64,000 nucleotides of DNA from Clostridiales bacterium (lineage in GTDB: Bacteria > Bacillota > Dethiobacteria > Dethiobacterales > Dethiobacteraceae): NCBI GenBank assembly GCA_018335855.1, contig JAGXRM010000032.1, positions 58,579 through 122,578 on the forward strand, in the 5' to 3' direction. Each line of letters begins with the position of its first letter. Positions within the stretch are counted from its first letter, which is position 1. This document shows positions 35,065-43,632 of this stretch, one piece after another. A model generated the notes under the pieces. It was given only the letters and a program-made list of their open reading frames with translations, did not search any database and was not told the origin of the DNA. The translations under genes were made by a program, and so were the position numbers.

Positions 35065-35859
35065 TTGTTTAAAGAATTAGTTGAGCGTGATGTTACCTGC
35101 CTGAAAATGTCCAGAACTATTTTAAGCAGGAAACTGCGGGTTGCCTGTTCCTTTTTGGTTGACAATCTGATTATTGATGCAGGGGCTCCATATTTTAAGA
35201 AGCAACTGAAATCTTATTACACCAATAAGCCGCCACAACAAGCCGTTTTTACTCATTCCCATGAAGACCATGCCGGCAATGTGGATATGTTGAATATGTT
35301 AAATATTATTCCTTATGTCCATGAGAATGCACTCGCCTATTTTTCTGCCCCGCCCCCAATCCCCTATTATCGCCGCTTCGTTTGGGGGACACCTGCTGCA
35401 GGTCGCTGTCAAAAGATAGGTGATATTCTTAAGACAGATAAATATGCTTTTCAGATCATACCCACCCCGGGACACTCAACAGATCATATCTGTTTGTATG
35501 AAGAAAAAATGGGCTGGCTATTTACCGGCGATCTTTATGTAGGTGAAAGAGTCATCTACCTGTATCAAAACGAGGATTTATTCTCTATCAAAGAATCCCT
35601 GCGCAAGCTGTCAGAGCTGAACTTTTCCAGCATTTTCTGCAGCCACCGGGGTCCTGTAGCTGAGGGACGGGATTCTCTGAAAAGAAAGCTGGACCATATT
35701 GAGAGCTTGCAGGAAAACGCTAATCGGATGAAAAACAATGGCGCCGATCTTAAAAAAATCACAACCGCACTTCTTGGCAAAGAAGATTATATGTATGTCA
35801 TAAGCCGCGGAGAATTCTCAAAAACAGCGTTTGTAAAAGCGTTACTGAATACAGATTGA
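35065..35859 (+). CDS. MBL-fold metallohydrolase
   Basis: 264 residues from a TTG at 35065 with AAGGTGG 8 bases upstream; a GTG at 35041 is in frame but has no ribosome site. The metal site is 'AVFTHSHEDHAGNVDM', with the later 'PTPGHSTDHICLYEEK' and 'GWLFTGDLYVGERVI' blocks, and 'FCSHRGPVAEGRDSLKRK' giving the last His. It is a shorter version of the divergent neighbour and lacks the winged-helix tail, ending in an about 60-residue helical part. Substrate unknown. A -10 TATAAT lies at 34998-35003. Confidence 0.85.
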   Translation: MFKELVERDVTCLKMSRTILSRKLRVACSFLVDNLIIDAGAPYFKKQLKSYYTNKPPQQAVFTHSHEDHAGNVDMLNMLNIIPYVHENALAYFSAPPPIPYYRRFVWGTPAAGRCQKIGDILKTDKYAFQIIPTPGHSTDHICLYEEKMGWLFTGDLYVGERVIYLYQNEDLFSIKESLRKLSELNFSSIFCSHRGPVAEGRDSLKRKLDHIESLQENANRMKNNGADLKKITTALLGKEDYMYVISRGEFSKTAFVKALLNTD

Positions 35860-35898
35860 CGACGGGACACGGAGCAGTTCAGCCTGTCCCTTGCCCGT

Positions 35899-35942
35899 CA
35901 AAAAGAGATCGCCCCAGGTCTATCTGGGGCGATCTCTTTTTG
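35899..35942. terminator. Strong bidirectional terminator
   Basis: AAAAAGAGATCGCCCCAG pairs with CTGGGGCGATCTCTTTTT around GTCTAT. It lies between the convergent MBL and cstA genes. Confidence 0.92.
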
Positions 35943-35974
35943 ATAACAGTCAATTATGCAAGAATTATTCTGTG

Positions 35975-37687
35975 CTACTCCCTGGTATATCCGGCCCAGG
36001 AGTCACGGTGAATCGCCTCATGGGGTTGGTACGGTAATTTGTTGGGGTTTTTAAGGATGGTAATTGCTTCAATAACTACCCATACTTCCAGCAGAATGAT
36101 GAAAAAGCTAAGGATTGTTAATAACCAGTTGCCCTGGTTGTAGTAATTAACAAGCCCTGCTATCATAGCCCAGGTCGTAATGAAGATCATGAATACCATG
36201 GGAATAGCGGAGTAGATTGACGGTTTTTTGATTCGAATCAGCCAGACGGTCATAACAAGTAGCGCCAGGCCAGCCATGAGTTGATTGGATGCACCAAATA
36301 GCGGCCAGAGAATCATACCACCACGGCCTCCGTTAATGGAAGCAAGGGCAAATGCAGTTATTACCGCAAAAAGAGCAGCACCGGTGGGAGTGGCTAACGG
36401 TTTAATACCATAGCTCTCTGCCAGTTCGGCAATGATATAGCGCTGAATCCTTGTCGCCGAATCCATCGTAGTAGCCGCGAAGCTAACCACCATCACCGCC
36501 ATAATGGTCAGGGCGATCTGCTGCGGGATACCAAGCGCTGAGATGAAGGAGCCGCCACCATTGACAAATGCGCCTACTTTAGCACCCAGGCCATCGGCAG
36601 CTTGCCAACTGGCATAATGCTCGGTCCATGCGGCAAGACTGCTAAATCCTGCTGTGCAGGCTAAAATAACCATCGTCGCCAGAAACCCTTCCGTAAGCAT
36701 GGCACCATACCCAATCAGCTTGGCATCGGACTCATTATCCATCTGCTTTACCGTTGTGCCGGAAGCAGCCATGCTGTGAAAGCCGGAAATGGCACCGCAG
36801 GCAATGACAACGAACAGGAACGGAAAGAAGGGTGGCGCACCAACCGCATTGAAATGAAATGCCGGTGCCACAATTTCCGGACGTGCGACAATAACGCCCA
36901 GGACCATCATGATAAGCACAATGAATAACTGATGGGAGTTTATATAATCCCGGGGCTGCAGCAGCATCCAGACAGGAAGCGTTGACGCAATAAAACTGTA
37001 AACCAGGAGAATCACAACCCACGTGTAAATCGGATTCCCCATAATAATTCCCGGCATCGTCAGAGGCACGTAGGTTCCGATAACTACAAATACATACAGG
37101 GTAATAACCGCAATCGTGCCGGCGACCACATGGTTCCCGGACTTTTTATAAATCCAGTAACCAATAGCGATTGCGACAGGAATTTCTATAAAGATTGGCA
37201 GGACACTACCTGGGAACATAGTAAATAGCAGCGCAATTATGACGGCAAAAACAGCTAAAACAATCAGAAGGGCAAAAGCCGTTAGCAGCAAAAAGAGCGT
37301 TCTCGCCCGGGGGCCGATTAACTCTTCGGTAACAGCGCTGACCGACTTGCCTTCATGCCGTGCGGAGAGGACCAAAGAACCAAAGTCGTGAATGGCACCC
37401 ATAAAAATTGTCCCGAAAACGACCCACATTAATGCCGGAACCCAACCCCAAATGACAGCGATGGCTGGTCCGACGATGGGGCCCGCACCTGCAATCGTCG
37501 TAAAATGATGTCCGAATAATACCCACTTGTTCGAAGGCACAAAGTCCTTGTCATCCCTGTAGCGATGTGCCGGTGTAACACGATCCGGATCCAGCCCGAA
37601 CACTTTTTGGCTTAAAAAAGTGCCATATGTCCGGTATGCAATAAGATACGCAAAAAATACCAGTACCGCTATCAGTAATGCACTCAC
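35975..37687 (-). CDS. cstA: Carbon starvation protein CstA family transporter
   Basis: 570 residues from a GTG at 37687, which has AAGGAGGAGG upstream. It has about 16 hydrophobic helices. Signature blocks are 'FGLDPDRVTPAHRYRDDKDF', 'VLFGHHFTTIAGAGPIVGPA' and 'GTIFMGAIHDFGSLVLSARH', with 'GAISGFHSMAASGTTVKQMD' further on. CstA-type proteins import peptides, and some (BtsT) import pyruvate. The C-terminus lacks the long E. coli-type extension. No two-component or BtsSR-like regulator is adjacent. A strong terminator lies on its 3' side. Confidence 0.93.
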   Translation of the reverse strand: MSALLIAVLVFFAYLIAYRTYGTFLSQKVFGLDPDRVTPAHRYRDDKDFVPSNKWVLFGHHFTTIAGAGPIVGPAIAVIWGWVPALMWVVFGTIFMGAIHDFGSLVLSARHEGKSVSAVTEELIGPRARTLFLLLTAFALLIVLAVFAVIIALLFTMFPGSVLPIFIEIPVAIAIGYWIYKKSGNHVVAGTIAVITLYVFVVIGTYVPLTMPGIIMGNPIYTWVVILLVYSFIASTLPVWMLLQPRDYINSHQLFIVLIMMVLGVIVARPEIVAPAFHFNAVGAPPFFPFLFVVIACGAISGFHSMAASGTTVKQMDNESDAKLIGYGAMLTEGFLATMVILACTAGFSSLAAWTEHYASWQAADGLGAKVGAFVNGGGSFISALGIPQQIALTIMAVMVVSFAATTMDSATRIQRYIIAELAESYGIKPLATPTGAALFAVITAFALASINGGRGGMILWPLFGASNQLMAGLALLVMTVWLIRIKKPSIYSAIPMVFMIFITTWAMIAGLVNYYNQGNWLLTILSFFIILLEVWVVIEAITILKNPNKLPYQPHEAIHRDSWAGYTRE

Positions 37688-37835
37688 ATCTTTCCTCCTC
37701 CTTACAACAGAATCCGTTACCAGTAACAACGCTCTCTACTATACTCATTCCCACTCCCCTTCAGAACTGCTGAATTGCCGAGGTTGTGATTGTTGTCACT
37801 ACAGTATATAGTGCTACGTGACGTTTCATTCATAA

Positions 37836-37880
37836 AAACAGCGCAGATACGCGAAAATCGCGTACCTGCGCCTGTTAAAA
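37836..37880 (-). terminator. Terminator downstream of the panE remnant
   Basis: The arms CAGcGCAGaTACGCG and CGCGTAcCTGCGCcTG pair around AAAAT. On the minus strand they are followed by TTTTTATG. Confidence 0.75.
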
Positions 37881-37913
37881 GTTCTGCGTCACAGAAAACT
37901 ATGACGGATATAT

Positions 37914-38384
37914 TTATCTCATACTTTTTATTTTATCATTAACCAACTTGGTGTTTACCGTTTCTACTCCAGCAGCTTCACCTAATCTAATAATCGTATC
38001 ACCAAAAAGTTCTCTTTCGTTCGGTTTATCTGTTTGCTCAAAATCCCGTTGAAAAGAGGTTTTAGTTTCATATGGGAAATTTTTTGCTTTATTAAAGGAA
38101 TCCTCAATGATAGTAGCAGGTAAGTTAACTTCCCGCTTTTTTGCAATCTCTGCGATTTCCCGCATAATCCCTTTTACTGTTTCGCTTAATTCTTTATCCT
38201 CCAGTATCTGACCAAACGTTTTATTTTCACTGGCTGTAACCATGCCATACGCAGCAATAAAAATATACTTCTCCCATATTTCTTCAAACGGGATCAACCC
38301 CGTTTAAAAGAGGTATAACATTTGTATCATTTTTAATTTGCTTTTTAAAATCATCAATGCCTTTTATCTTCTCTTTCCGTAAAC
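37914..38384 (-). pseudogene. Remnant of a 2-dehydropantoate 2-reductase (PanE/ApbA)
   Basis: The clear C-terminal domain (37914-38297) reads 'EEIWEKYIFIAAYGMVTASE', 'VNLPATIIEDSFNKAKNFPY' and 'ETKTSFQRDFE', typical for ketopantoate reductase. Upstream, in another frame, 'DDFKKQIKNDTNVIPLLNGV' carries the family motif VIPLLNGVD, but then hits a stop; a deletion/frameshift joins the two frames. The N-terminal NADPH-binding half is missing and the sequence runs into the fabH terminator. The product would have made pantoate for CoA. It is probably not functional. Confidence 0.78.
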
Positions 38385-38415
38385 ATAAAAGCACCGGCAT
38401 TGTCGGTGCTTTTGG
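38385..38415 (-). terminator. Terminator of fabH
   Basis: AAAAGCACCG (38387-38396) pairs with CGGTGCTTTT (38404-38413), with TTTT on the minus strand. Confidence 0.85.
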
Positions 38416-38442
38416 TATGCAATAATCCCAGATGCGTAGCGT

Positions 38443-39525
38443 CTAGTACGGGCCTCCGGCACGCGGTCTGCGCATAAGTTCCTGAACAAGTTCCAGCCCT
38501 GATTTCTCGCAGGGAGGCAGATCAATATCGGTTAAACGGACAGGGGTAACGCGCTCGCCCCAGCGTATAACGTGGGCACTGTACGTCAGACCACCGCCAA
38601 ACGCCGGCATCAGGATATGTGTGCCGGGCTTCACGAATCCCTCCTCGATTGCTTCAACAAGAGCGACTGGCGCAGTCGCTGATGACATGTTGCCATACTT
38701 TTGAATGTTGACAAAAACGCGCTCAGGGGTAACTCCCAGCCGTTTAACGACCGAATCGAGAATCCTCAGGTTCGCCTGGTGGGGCACGACCAGATCGATT
38801 TGACCTGTCGACAGACCTGACTTGGTAATGGCTTCTTCGGACGCTTCACTCATCCCCATAACGGCTTTTTTGAAAATTTCCTGACCCAGGAAGTCCCACC
38901 AAATGGTGCCCAGTATAGTCCGGCCATCAATATAGCGCATGCCGATTCCGTTGACCCGCAGGATATCACGAGACTCTGCAAAACATCCCAGTTTGTCGGC
39001 CAGCAGTCCTTCGTCGTTATCGGTGCCCTGCAAGACAAAAGCGGCCGCACCGTCACCGAACAGTACGGCTACATTACGATCCGTCCAGTCCTGAATTGTT
39101 GTGATAACTTCAGCACCAATAACGAGAGCAGTTCGAGCGGCCCCCGACTGAATCATGGACGATGCCACGGAAAGCGCGTACATACCACTGGTGCAGGCGG
39201 TATTGAGGTCGAAAGACGCCGCACTTTTAATACCCAGTAACAACTGAACGCGGGACGCCGTGTTTGGCACCGCTTCATCCGGTGTACAACTTCCGAAAAT
39301 AATAAGATCAACATCTTCCGCATCAACCCCGGCAGCCGCCAGAGCACGGACTGAGGCCACATGTGCCAGGTCACTGACCGGCACATGGGATACACGTCTT
39401 TCCTTGATTCCTGTACGGCTGGCAATCCATTCATCACTGGTATCAAGAAAAGTCGAGATATCATCGTTGTTAAGTATTGCTGGCGGCAGACACTTGCCCC
39501 ACCCGGTAATCGTAGCGAATTTCAT
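38443..39525 (-). CDS. fabH: 3-oxoacyl-ACP synthase III
   Basis: 360 residues, slightly long. The Cys-His-Asn triad is present: 'FDLNTACTSGMYALSVASSM', 'VVPHQANLRILDSVVKRL' and 'VNIQKYGNMSSATAPVALVE'. The signature 'TSDEWIASRTGIKERRV' is also present. The C-terminal 30 residues form an extension (from about 330, 'LPPCEKSGLELVQELM') beyond the usual end. It condenses acetyl- or another acyl-CoA with malonyl-ACP. It is not beside other fab genes but next to the CoA-transferase, so it may accept an unusual starter. AAGGAG precedes the ATG. Confidence 0.9.
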   Translation of the reverse strand: MKFATITGWGKCLPPAILNNDDISTFLDTSDEWIASRTGIKERRVSHVPVSDLAHVASVRALAAAGVDAEDVDLIIFGSCTPDEAVPNTASRVQLLLGIKSAASFDLNTACTSGMYALSVASSMIQSGAARTALVIGAEVITTIQDWTDRNVAVLFGDGAAAFVLQGTDNDEGLLADKLGCFAESRDILRVNGIGMRYIDGRTILGTIWWDFLGQEIFKKAVMGMSEASEEAITKSGLSTGQIDLVVPHQANLRILDSVVKRLGVTPERVFVNIQKYGNMSSATAPVALVEAIEEGFVKPGTHILMPAFGGGLTYSAHVIRWGERVTPVRLTDIDLPPCEKSGLELVQELMRRPRAGGPY

Positions 39526-39624
39526 TTTGCAACTCCTTATGCTTCATACAAAGCGCTCAAATTATCTCTATATTTATATTCTGCAAGCATGCTCTTAGAC
39601 CTGCCAGTCCGACACAATAAGTTA

Positions 39625-39740
39625 GGGGTCAGGTTTGACATTTGATCTAACTCCCGCATGACATTATAGCTTACAGTTAGATCAAATGTCAAACCTGACC
39701 CCAAGATGCTTCAAGAATGTCAAATGTCAAACCTGACCCC
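39625..39740. repeat. GGGGTCAGGTTTGACATTTG repeats, inverted pair plus third copy
   Basis: A 27-bp copy at 39625-39651 and its exact inverse at 39676-39702 form a perfect inverted repeat around a 24-base centre. A third shorter copy is at 39717-39740 in the minus orientation. It fills the gap between fabH and the CoA-transferase. Confidence 0.9.
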
Positions 39741-39751
39741 GGCCCTTTTAC

Positions 39752-40537
39752 CTATTTTTGTACCTGGCGTTTCAAGAAGTAACCTTCTTTGTCAATTTCA
39801 TCCCTCAGAATCCTCAAATCTTCTTCCGAGGGTTCCTTCATATCTTTTACGTCCGAGGGAATAATTAGCTCAAACTCTACTAAATCCTGAATATCTGAGG
39901 GTTTTACTCCGGGTTTTACTTCCAGAAGCTTCATTCTTCTTGTGTCTTCACAGAAGCCAAACAGTGCCTGATTGGTGATAACCCTGTAGGGGCCAGACCC
40001 CATAACTCCAGCTTTTTCCCTATAATCCGGGGACCCGTCACCAAAACCAATGCTTGTAACAAAATCCAGTTGTTTAACAAATCTTCTCTTTTCCAAAACC
40101 ATGATAGCTATGGTTTTTTCACAATTTGCGGCCATAGCTCCTGCGCCGCCGCTTCCCGGGAACCTAACCCTTGGTTTTCCGTAGTCATCTCCCTGCATCG
40201 TGGAACACAGATTTCCATACATATCAATCTGTGCTCCCCCGATAAAGGCATAATCCGCATACCCTCTCTGGGTTAATTCAAAGGCTGAACAAAGCCCTTT
40301 TAAAAACGTGGCCTTACGTCCCGCCCTTGTATCCCCCACTGACAATGGCATTCCCATATCAAGAATAGGAGCCAGGGAACCTGCTTCATAAATCATTAAG
40401 AGCCCGGGTGCATGGGTATACTGCGCATACGCTGCAGCAACTATCGGCAACCCTGTGCCAACAAATACGATAGTTTCATCTTCCAAAACTCTGGAACCGG
40501 TATATGCAATCATTTCCACATGACTATATTCAGCCAT
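39752..40537 (-). CDS. CoA-transferase family I beta subunit (glutaconate type)
   Basis: 261 residues. Blocks typical of GctB: 'VFVGTGLPIVAAAYAQYTHA', the candidate catalytic Glu in 'LLMIYEAGSLAPILDMGMPL', 'DYAFIGGAQIDMYGNLCSTM' and 'VRFPGSGGAGAMAANCEKTI'. It transfers CoA between acids together with the alpha subunit upstream, 34 bases away. IpdB-like ring hydrolases share the fold; the Glu argues for a true transferase. The acid substrate is unknown. AAGGAGG precedes the ATG. Confidence 0.85.
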   Translation of the reverse strand: MAEYSHVEMIAYTGSRVLEDETIVFVGTGLPIVAAAYAQYTHAPGLLMIYEAGSLAPILDMGMPLSVGDTRAGRKATFLKGLCSAFELTQRGYADYAFIGGAQIDMYGNLCSTMQGDDYGKPRVRFPGSGGAGAMAANCEKTIAIMVLEKRRFVKQLDFVTSIGFGDGSPDYREKAGVMGSGPYRVITNQALFGFCEDTRRMKLLEVKPGVKPSDIQDLVEFELIIPSDVKDMKEPSEEDLRILRDEIDKEGYFLKRQVQK

Positions 40538-40571
40538 AATATTGCCTCCTTATAATAATATTTTGATTTGC

Positions 40572-41630
40572 CTACGTTAAAACAATAGGCTGGCCACCAT
40601 CAAGTTTATTAAGTTTCTTGAGGGTTTTATATGATATTTTCTCAAGAAAATCATCATAGTCCTCACAGCCAAATACGTACTCATCATAATATTGCTTCAG
40701 CTTAGTTTTATCACCAGTCTGTCTGAATTCTTCTCCTGCTGCCCTAAACATCTTGATATGATCCATATCAAACCAGTGGAAACCATAACAAGCACCGGGG
40801 TATGCTCCATAAGGCCTCTCAACCAAAGAGTCCACGGCAGGATGAGGAATTTCCGTCATATTAGGAAAGTTCCTAATATTTTCCTCGGCAATAATCTTCT
40901 CAGCAGTTACAATTGAGTACGTCGAGGCCATCGCTATCTCGGGGCATGTACAAAGGGCGCCGAATATTCTGGCGTTACCATTCATATCTGCAGCGCTGAC
41001 ATGAACTAGCCCAACATCAGGATGGCACGCCGGGACTAAGTATACATTTCTTCCGGTATAAGGACACTCCATCATTGTCCCTTTGTTTACTAACTCCATA
41101 TCTGAACCGCCATGATCCCTTATGGGGATAAAGGGGATTCCCATGGCCGCCGCTTTAAACCGTACTGACATCCCATAATTTGTATAGTCATCCACTTCAA
41201 TTAACCCATTCGTAGTGAGATAACGTAGCAAAGGAGCAATGCCAATAATCTCATACCCCCACCAGGCGAATTCTGCCCGCTTGATGGAAACCCGGTCAGG
41301 ATCCAAAATCATCGCTCCAGCCAGTAGTTCCACACAAATAGAATTTGACTGAAACGAAAGGGTTAGGTCTCTGACCCCCTGCCTTACTACTTCCTGCACA
41401 GCAGCAAAAGGCACCCTGGTGTTAACAAAGCCACCTATGCCCAGGTTAATCCCATCCTTCACATGCTCCTGTACAGCTTCCTTTAAAGTAGTTCTCTTAT
41501 CCTTGAGGGCTTTAGATTTATTAACCATGATTTTTCTTGCCTCATCAGGTGTAGGCCCCCAATACTCTAATGACTTTTCCTGATACTTGATCTGGGAAAT
41601 CTTTTTGATGTCAGAACTAACTTTTTTCAC
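40572..41630 (-). CDS. CoA-transferase family I alpha subunit (glutaconate type)
   Basis: 352 residues from a GTG at 41630 (GGGAGGTT upstream). The core matches GctA: 'GINLGIGGFVNTRVPFAAVQ', 'RAEFAWWGYEIIGIAPLLRY', 'VHVSAADMNGNARIFGALCT' and 'HPAVDSLVERPYGAYPGACY'. The first 40 residues are an extension beyond the usual start. It binds the CoA ester substrate as part of the A2B2 enzyme. The next gene encodes the beta subunit. A hairpin (41654-41676) lies in its 5' leader. Confidence 0.85.
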   Translation of the reverse strand: MKKVSSDIKKISQIKYQEKSLEYWGPTPDEARKIMVNKSKALKDKRTTLKEAVQEHVKDGINLGIGGFVNTRVPFAAVQEVVRQGVRDLTLSFQSNSICVELLAGAMILDPDRVSIKRAEFAWWGYEIIGIAPLLRYLTTNGLIEVDDYTNYGMSVRFKAAAMGIPFIPIRDHGGSDMELVNKGTMMECPYTGRNVYLVPACHPDVGLVHVSAADMNGNARIFGALCTCPEIAMASTYSIVTAEKIIAEENIRNFPNMTEIPHPAVDSLVERPYGAYPGACYGFHWFDMDHIKMFRAAGEEFRQTGDKTKLKQYYDEYVFGCEDYDDFLEKISYKTLKKLNKLDGGQPIVLT

Positions 41631-41653
41631 TCTTCGAACCTCCCTGTTTTATT

Positions 41654-41684
41654 CCCAACGGGAACGCCCCATTGGGTTTTTTTA
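41654..41684 (+). terminator. Terminator-like hairpin in the CoA-transferase leader
   Basis: CCCAACGGG (41654-41662) pairs with CCCATTGGG (41668-41676), one wobble, followed on the plus strand by a T run. No plus-strand gene precedes it. On the minus strand it sits 24 bases upstream of the GTG start of the alpha subunit. Confidence 0.6.
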
Positions 41685-41913
41685 TGAAATGCTTCCATCA
41701 TGAAGTAAATTAACTGAATATTCTAAAGAATGTATTCTTTATTTTTTCCAATATTCCTACTTTTCCTGAAATTTTTTGTTGTTTAATTATCTAACATTTA
41801 TAACTCTTGTTTTTGAATTACAATATTCGGCAATATGTTTCAAAATAAGGAAGTCCTATGATCATTAGAGACACTTGATCAATAATATAGTGATATCATT
41901 TGCTAACGTATGG

Positions 41914-41947
41914 AAAGAAGCACTGAATTTAATCAGTGCTTCTTTTT
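41914..41947. terminator. Terminator after the ABC operon
   Basis: AAAGAAGCACTGA (41914-41926) pairs with TCAGTGCTTCTTT (41933-41945). It follows the last, small gene of the minus-strand ABC operon. Confidence 0.78.
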
Positions 41948-41971
41948 ACATTGCGGCCTTCCCTCTTAACA

Positions 41972-42172
41972 CTATTTCAACATATTAGCCAGAACCAGAA
42001 AAATTACCGCGAAAATGACAAGCAAAATCTTAAGATTTTTCTTCCCGATTTTTGACATGATAAACCTTGTTTTCGGGTTTCCCTCGAACATGATTGGAAA
42101 TTCGAATATTGCGCCAAAGAGATAGAATACTGCCAGCAGAAATAAGATGATCGCCCAAATAGACATGCTCAC
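41972..42172 (-). CDS. Small membrane protein in the ABC operon
   Basis: 66 residues with two membrane helices (residues 5-25 and 47-65) and a short basic loop between them (KTRFIMSKIGKKN). I do not recognise a family. GAGGTGTGA precedes the ATG at 42172. It is 6 bases after the second permease gene and ends at the operon terminator, so it is probably an accessory subunit of the exporter. Confidence 0.65.
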   Translation of the reverse strand: MSMSIWAIILFLLAVFYLFGAIFEFPIMFEGNPKTRFIMSKIGKKNLKILLVIFAVIFLVLANMLK

Positions 42173-42178
42173 ACCTCC

Positions 42179-42904
42179 TCAGATATTATTTTTCTTTTTG
42201 AAAATCTTGTACACCGCTGCAATCAGCAGCAGATTATACAGGATGCCGATACTGAGGTACTGGTAAAAGGTCAGATTCATCGTAACAATGCCAGCATCGA
42301 TGTGCAACCGCACCATGGCATACTGTAATGCTTTAGCCGCCCAGTAGGCGGGAGCCATCGAGAATAGCCATTCCCTGGCATCGAGAAAAAAGAAGCCGCC
42401 GACAGGAAACAGCAGTAAGAACCCGGTGGCCTTCATCGTAACAAAGCCCTCTACCTTATTGTTTGCAAAAGCATTAATCAGAAGAGCCACAATGGGTACC
42501 TGCAGAGATGACAGTATAGAAACCATCAGAATCTCCCCAGACGACATGTTAATTGCTCCCGTATACCAGATGATAAAAAAACTTGCCAGTACACTAAGAA
42601 CGTATACAAAGAGTATCTTAAACCAGATATAGAGCGAAAGTGAGATTGGTGAAATCTGTATAGATGCGAAAACCTGATCATCACGGTCATCCAATAGCGA
42701 AAAGCCGGCCATCGCGCCGTAAGAAAAGCCAGCAATAAGCGCCAGCATCATGGCGATGACACCCAAGGCCTGGCCTTCCACGACTCCGGTATCAATTGCA
42801 TACTTACCGATACCACCCAGTACTAGCGGATACACAAGCATAACCATGGTCATTTTTTCACGGATCAGGTTTTTAATTTCAAACTTAGCCATTGCCGAAA
42901 GCAT
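42179..42904 (-). CDS. ABC-2 type permease
   Basis: 241 residues from the ATG at 42904 with GGGGGTG upstream. Six hydrophobic helices (about 20-40, 50-72, 92-118, 128-150, 158-180 and 210-232) follow a short cytoplasmic start 'MAKFEIKNLIREKMTMVML'. This is the usual ABC-2 membrane subunit of drug or lipid exporters. It partners the preceding permease (2-base gap) and the ATPase. Two different permease subunits suggest a heterodimeric channel. Confidence 0.82.
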   Translation of the reverse strand: MLSAMAKFEIKNLIREKMTMVMLVYPLVLGGIGKYAIDTGVVEGQALGVIAMMLALIAGFSYGAMAGFSLLDDRDDQVFASIQISPISLSLYIWFKILFVYVLSVLASFFIIWYTGAINMSSGEILMVSILSSLQVPIVALLINAFANNKVEGFVTMKATGFLLLFPVGGFFFLDAREWLFSMAPAYWAAKALQYAMVRLHIDAGIVTMNLTFYQYLSIGILYNLLLIAAVYKIFKKKNNI

Positions 42905-42906
42905 GT

Positions 42907-43632
42907 TCACACCCCCGTTTCCCGCATTACGTATTCGTTGAATTTTGGCTTAATCATAAACCGGTATAGTATAAACGAAAGTACGGTCAGGTACGTATAG
43001 CCAAACACTAGCTTCCAGGGTTCCACATCTAGGGCGAGGGCACTAATGAGAATGTTGGAGACGTCAGGTGGAAGCACAATCAGGTATTTTGCTATCTTCT
43101 CATCTATAATCCCAATCGTCGCAAATACTGTGGGGAGCAAAAATACAAAGATATATACCATAAAATTGACCAGCAAGGACGAAAAGCTCTTCGCGTGGTA
43201 GGAAAGTCGTATTCCTATCATCGAGTGCACCACTGTTACAACGATGATTGCAGGAATTAACAGCAGATAGTTATATGTGACCCCTTTGATGAAGTAAAGC
43301 GCCGCGGATATAAAAACTACTGTAATAAGCGAGTTTAGCACACTCACGATAACCTTGGATAAAAGATATTCATCTTCGGTAACGGGAGATACCATGATAG
43401 AGTTCATCGTATGCTCCTGCTTTTCATAAAAGAGCGTGGCACCAACAAGCAGGATTGTCATCATCGTGCTGTCCATCAGGAAAATGACTGGTACAAACAT
43501 CTTCAATTCCGCGCCTTCAAAAAACGAGACCATCCCCACCCAAAGTAGCAAGACGACAAAATTGGCTGTAAACAGATTATACTTGTTCAGCCGATCGAAC
43601 TCGCCTTTAACAAGCGGAAGAAGCCTATCCAC
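42907..43632 (-). CDS. ABC-2 type permease
   Basis: 241 residues with about six membrane helices (roughly 22-42, 48-68, 98-120, 130-150, 160-182 and 212-232). The 'YEKQEHTMNSIMVSPVTEDE' cytoplasmic loop is typical of ABC-2 permeases, where it contacts the ATPase. It overlaps the end of the ATPase gene by 8 bases and is coupled to the next permease. Substrate unknown. Confidence 0.83.
   Translation of the reverse strand: MDRLLPLVKGEFDRLNKYNLFTANFVVLLLWVGMVSFFEGAELKMFVPVIFLMDSTMMTILLVGATLFYEKQEHTMNSIMVSPVTEDEYLLSKVIVSVLNSLITVVFISAALYFIKGVTYNYLLLIPAIIVVTVVHSMIGIRLSYHAKSFSSLLVNFMVYIFVFLLPTVFATIGIIDEKIAKYLIVLPPDVSNILISALALDVEPWKLVFGYTYLTVLSFILYRFMIKPKFNEYVMRETGV

Larger units (their letters stand above)
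41631..41971. other. AT-rich gap between the CoA-transferase and the ABC operon
   Basis: 341 bases with no coding sense. It contains the leader hairpin 41654-41676 and overlapping palindromes (ATTCTAAAGAAT and AGAATGTATTCT, about 41718-41737) that could be an operator for the transferase genes. A terminator-like hairpin is at 41914-41947. I see no sigma-54 or clear sigma-A promoter. Confidence 0.5.
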
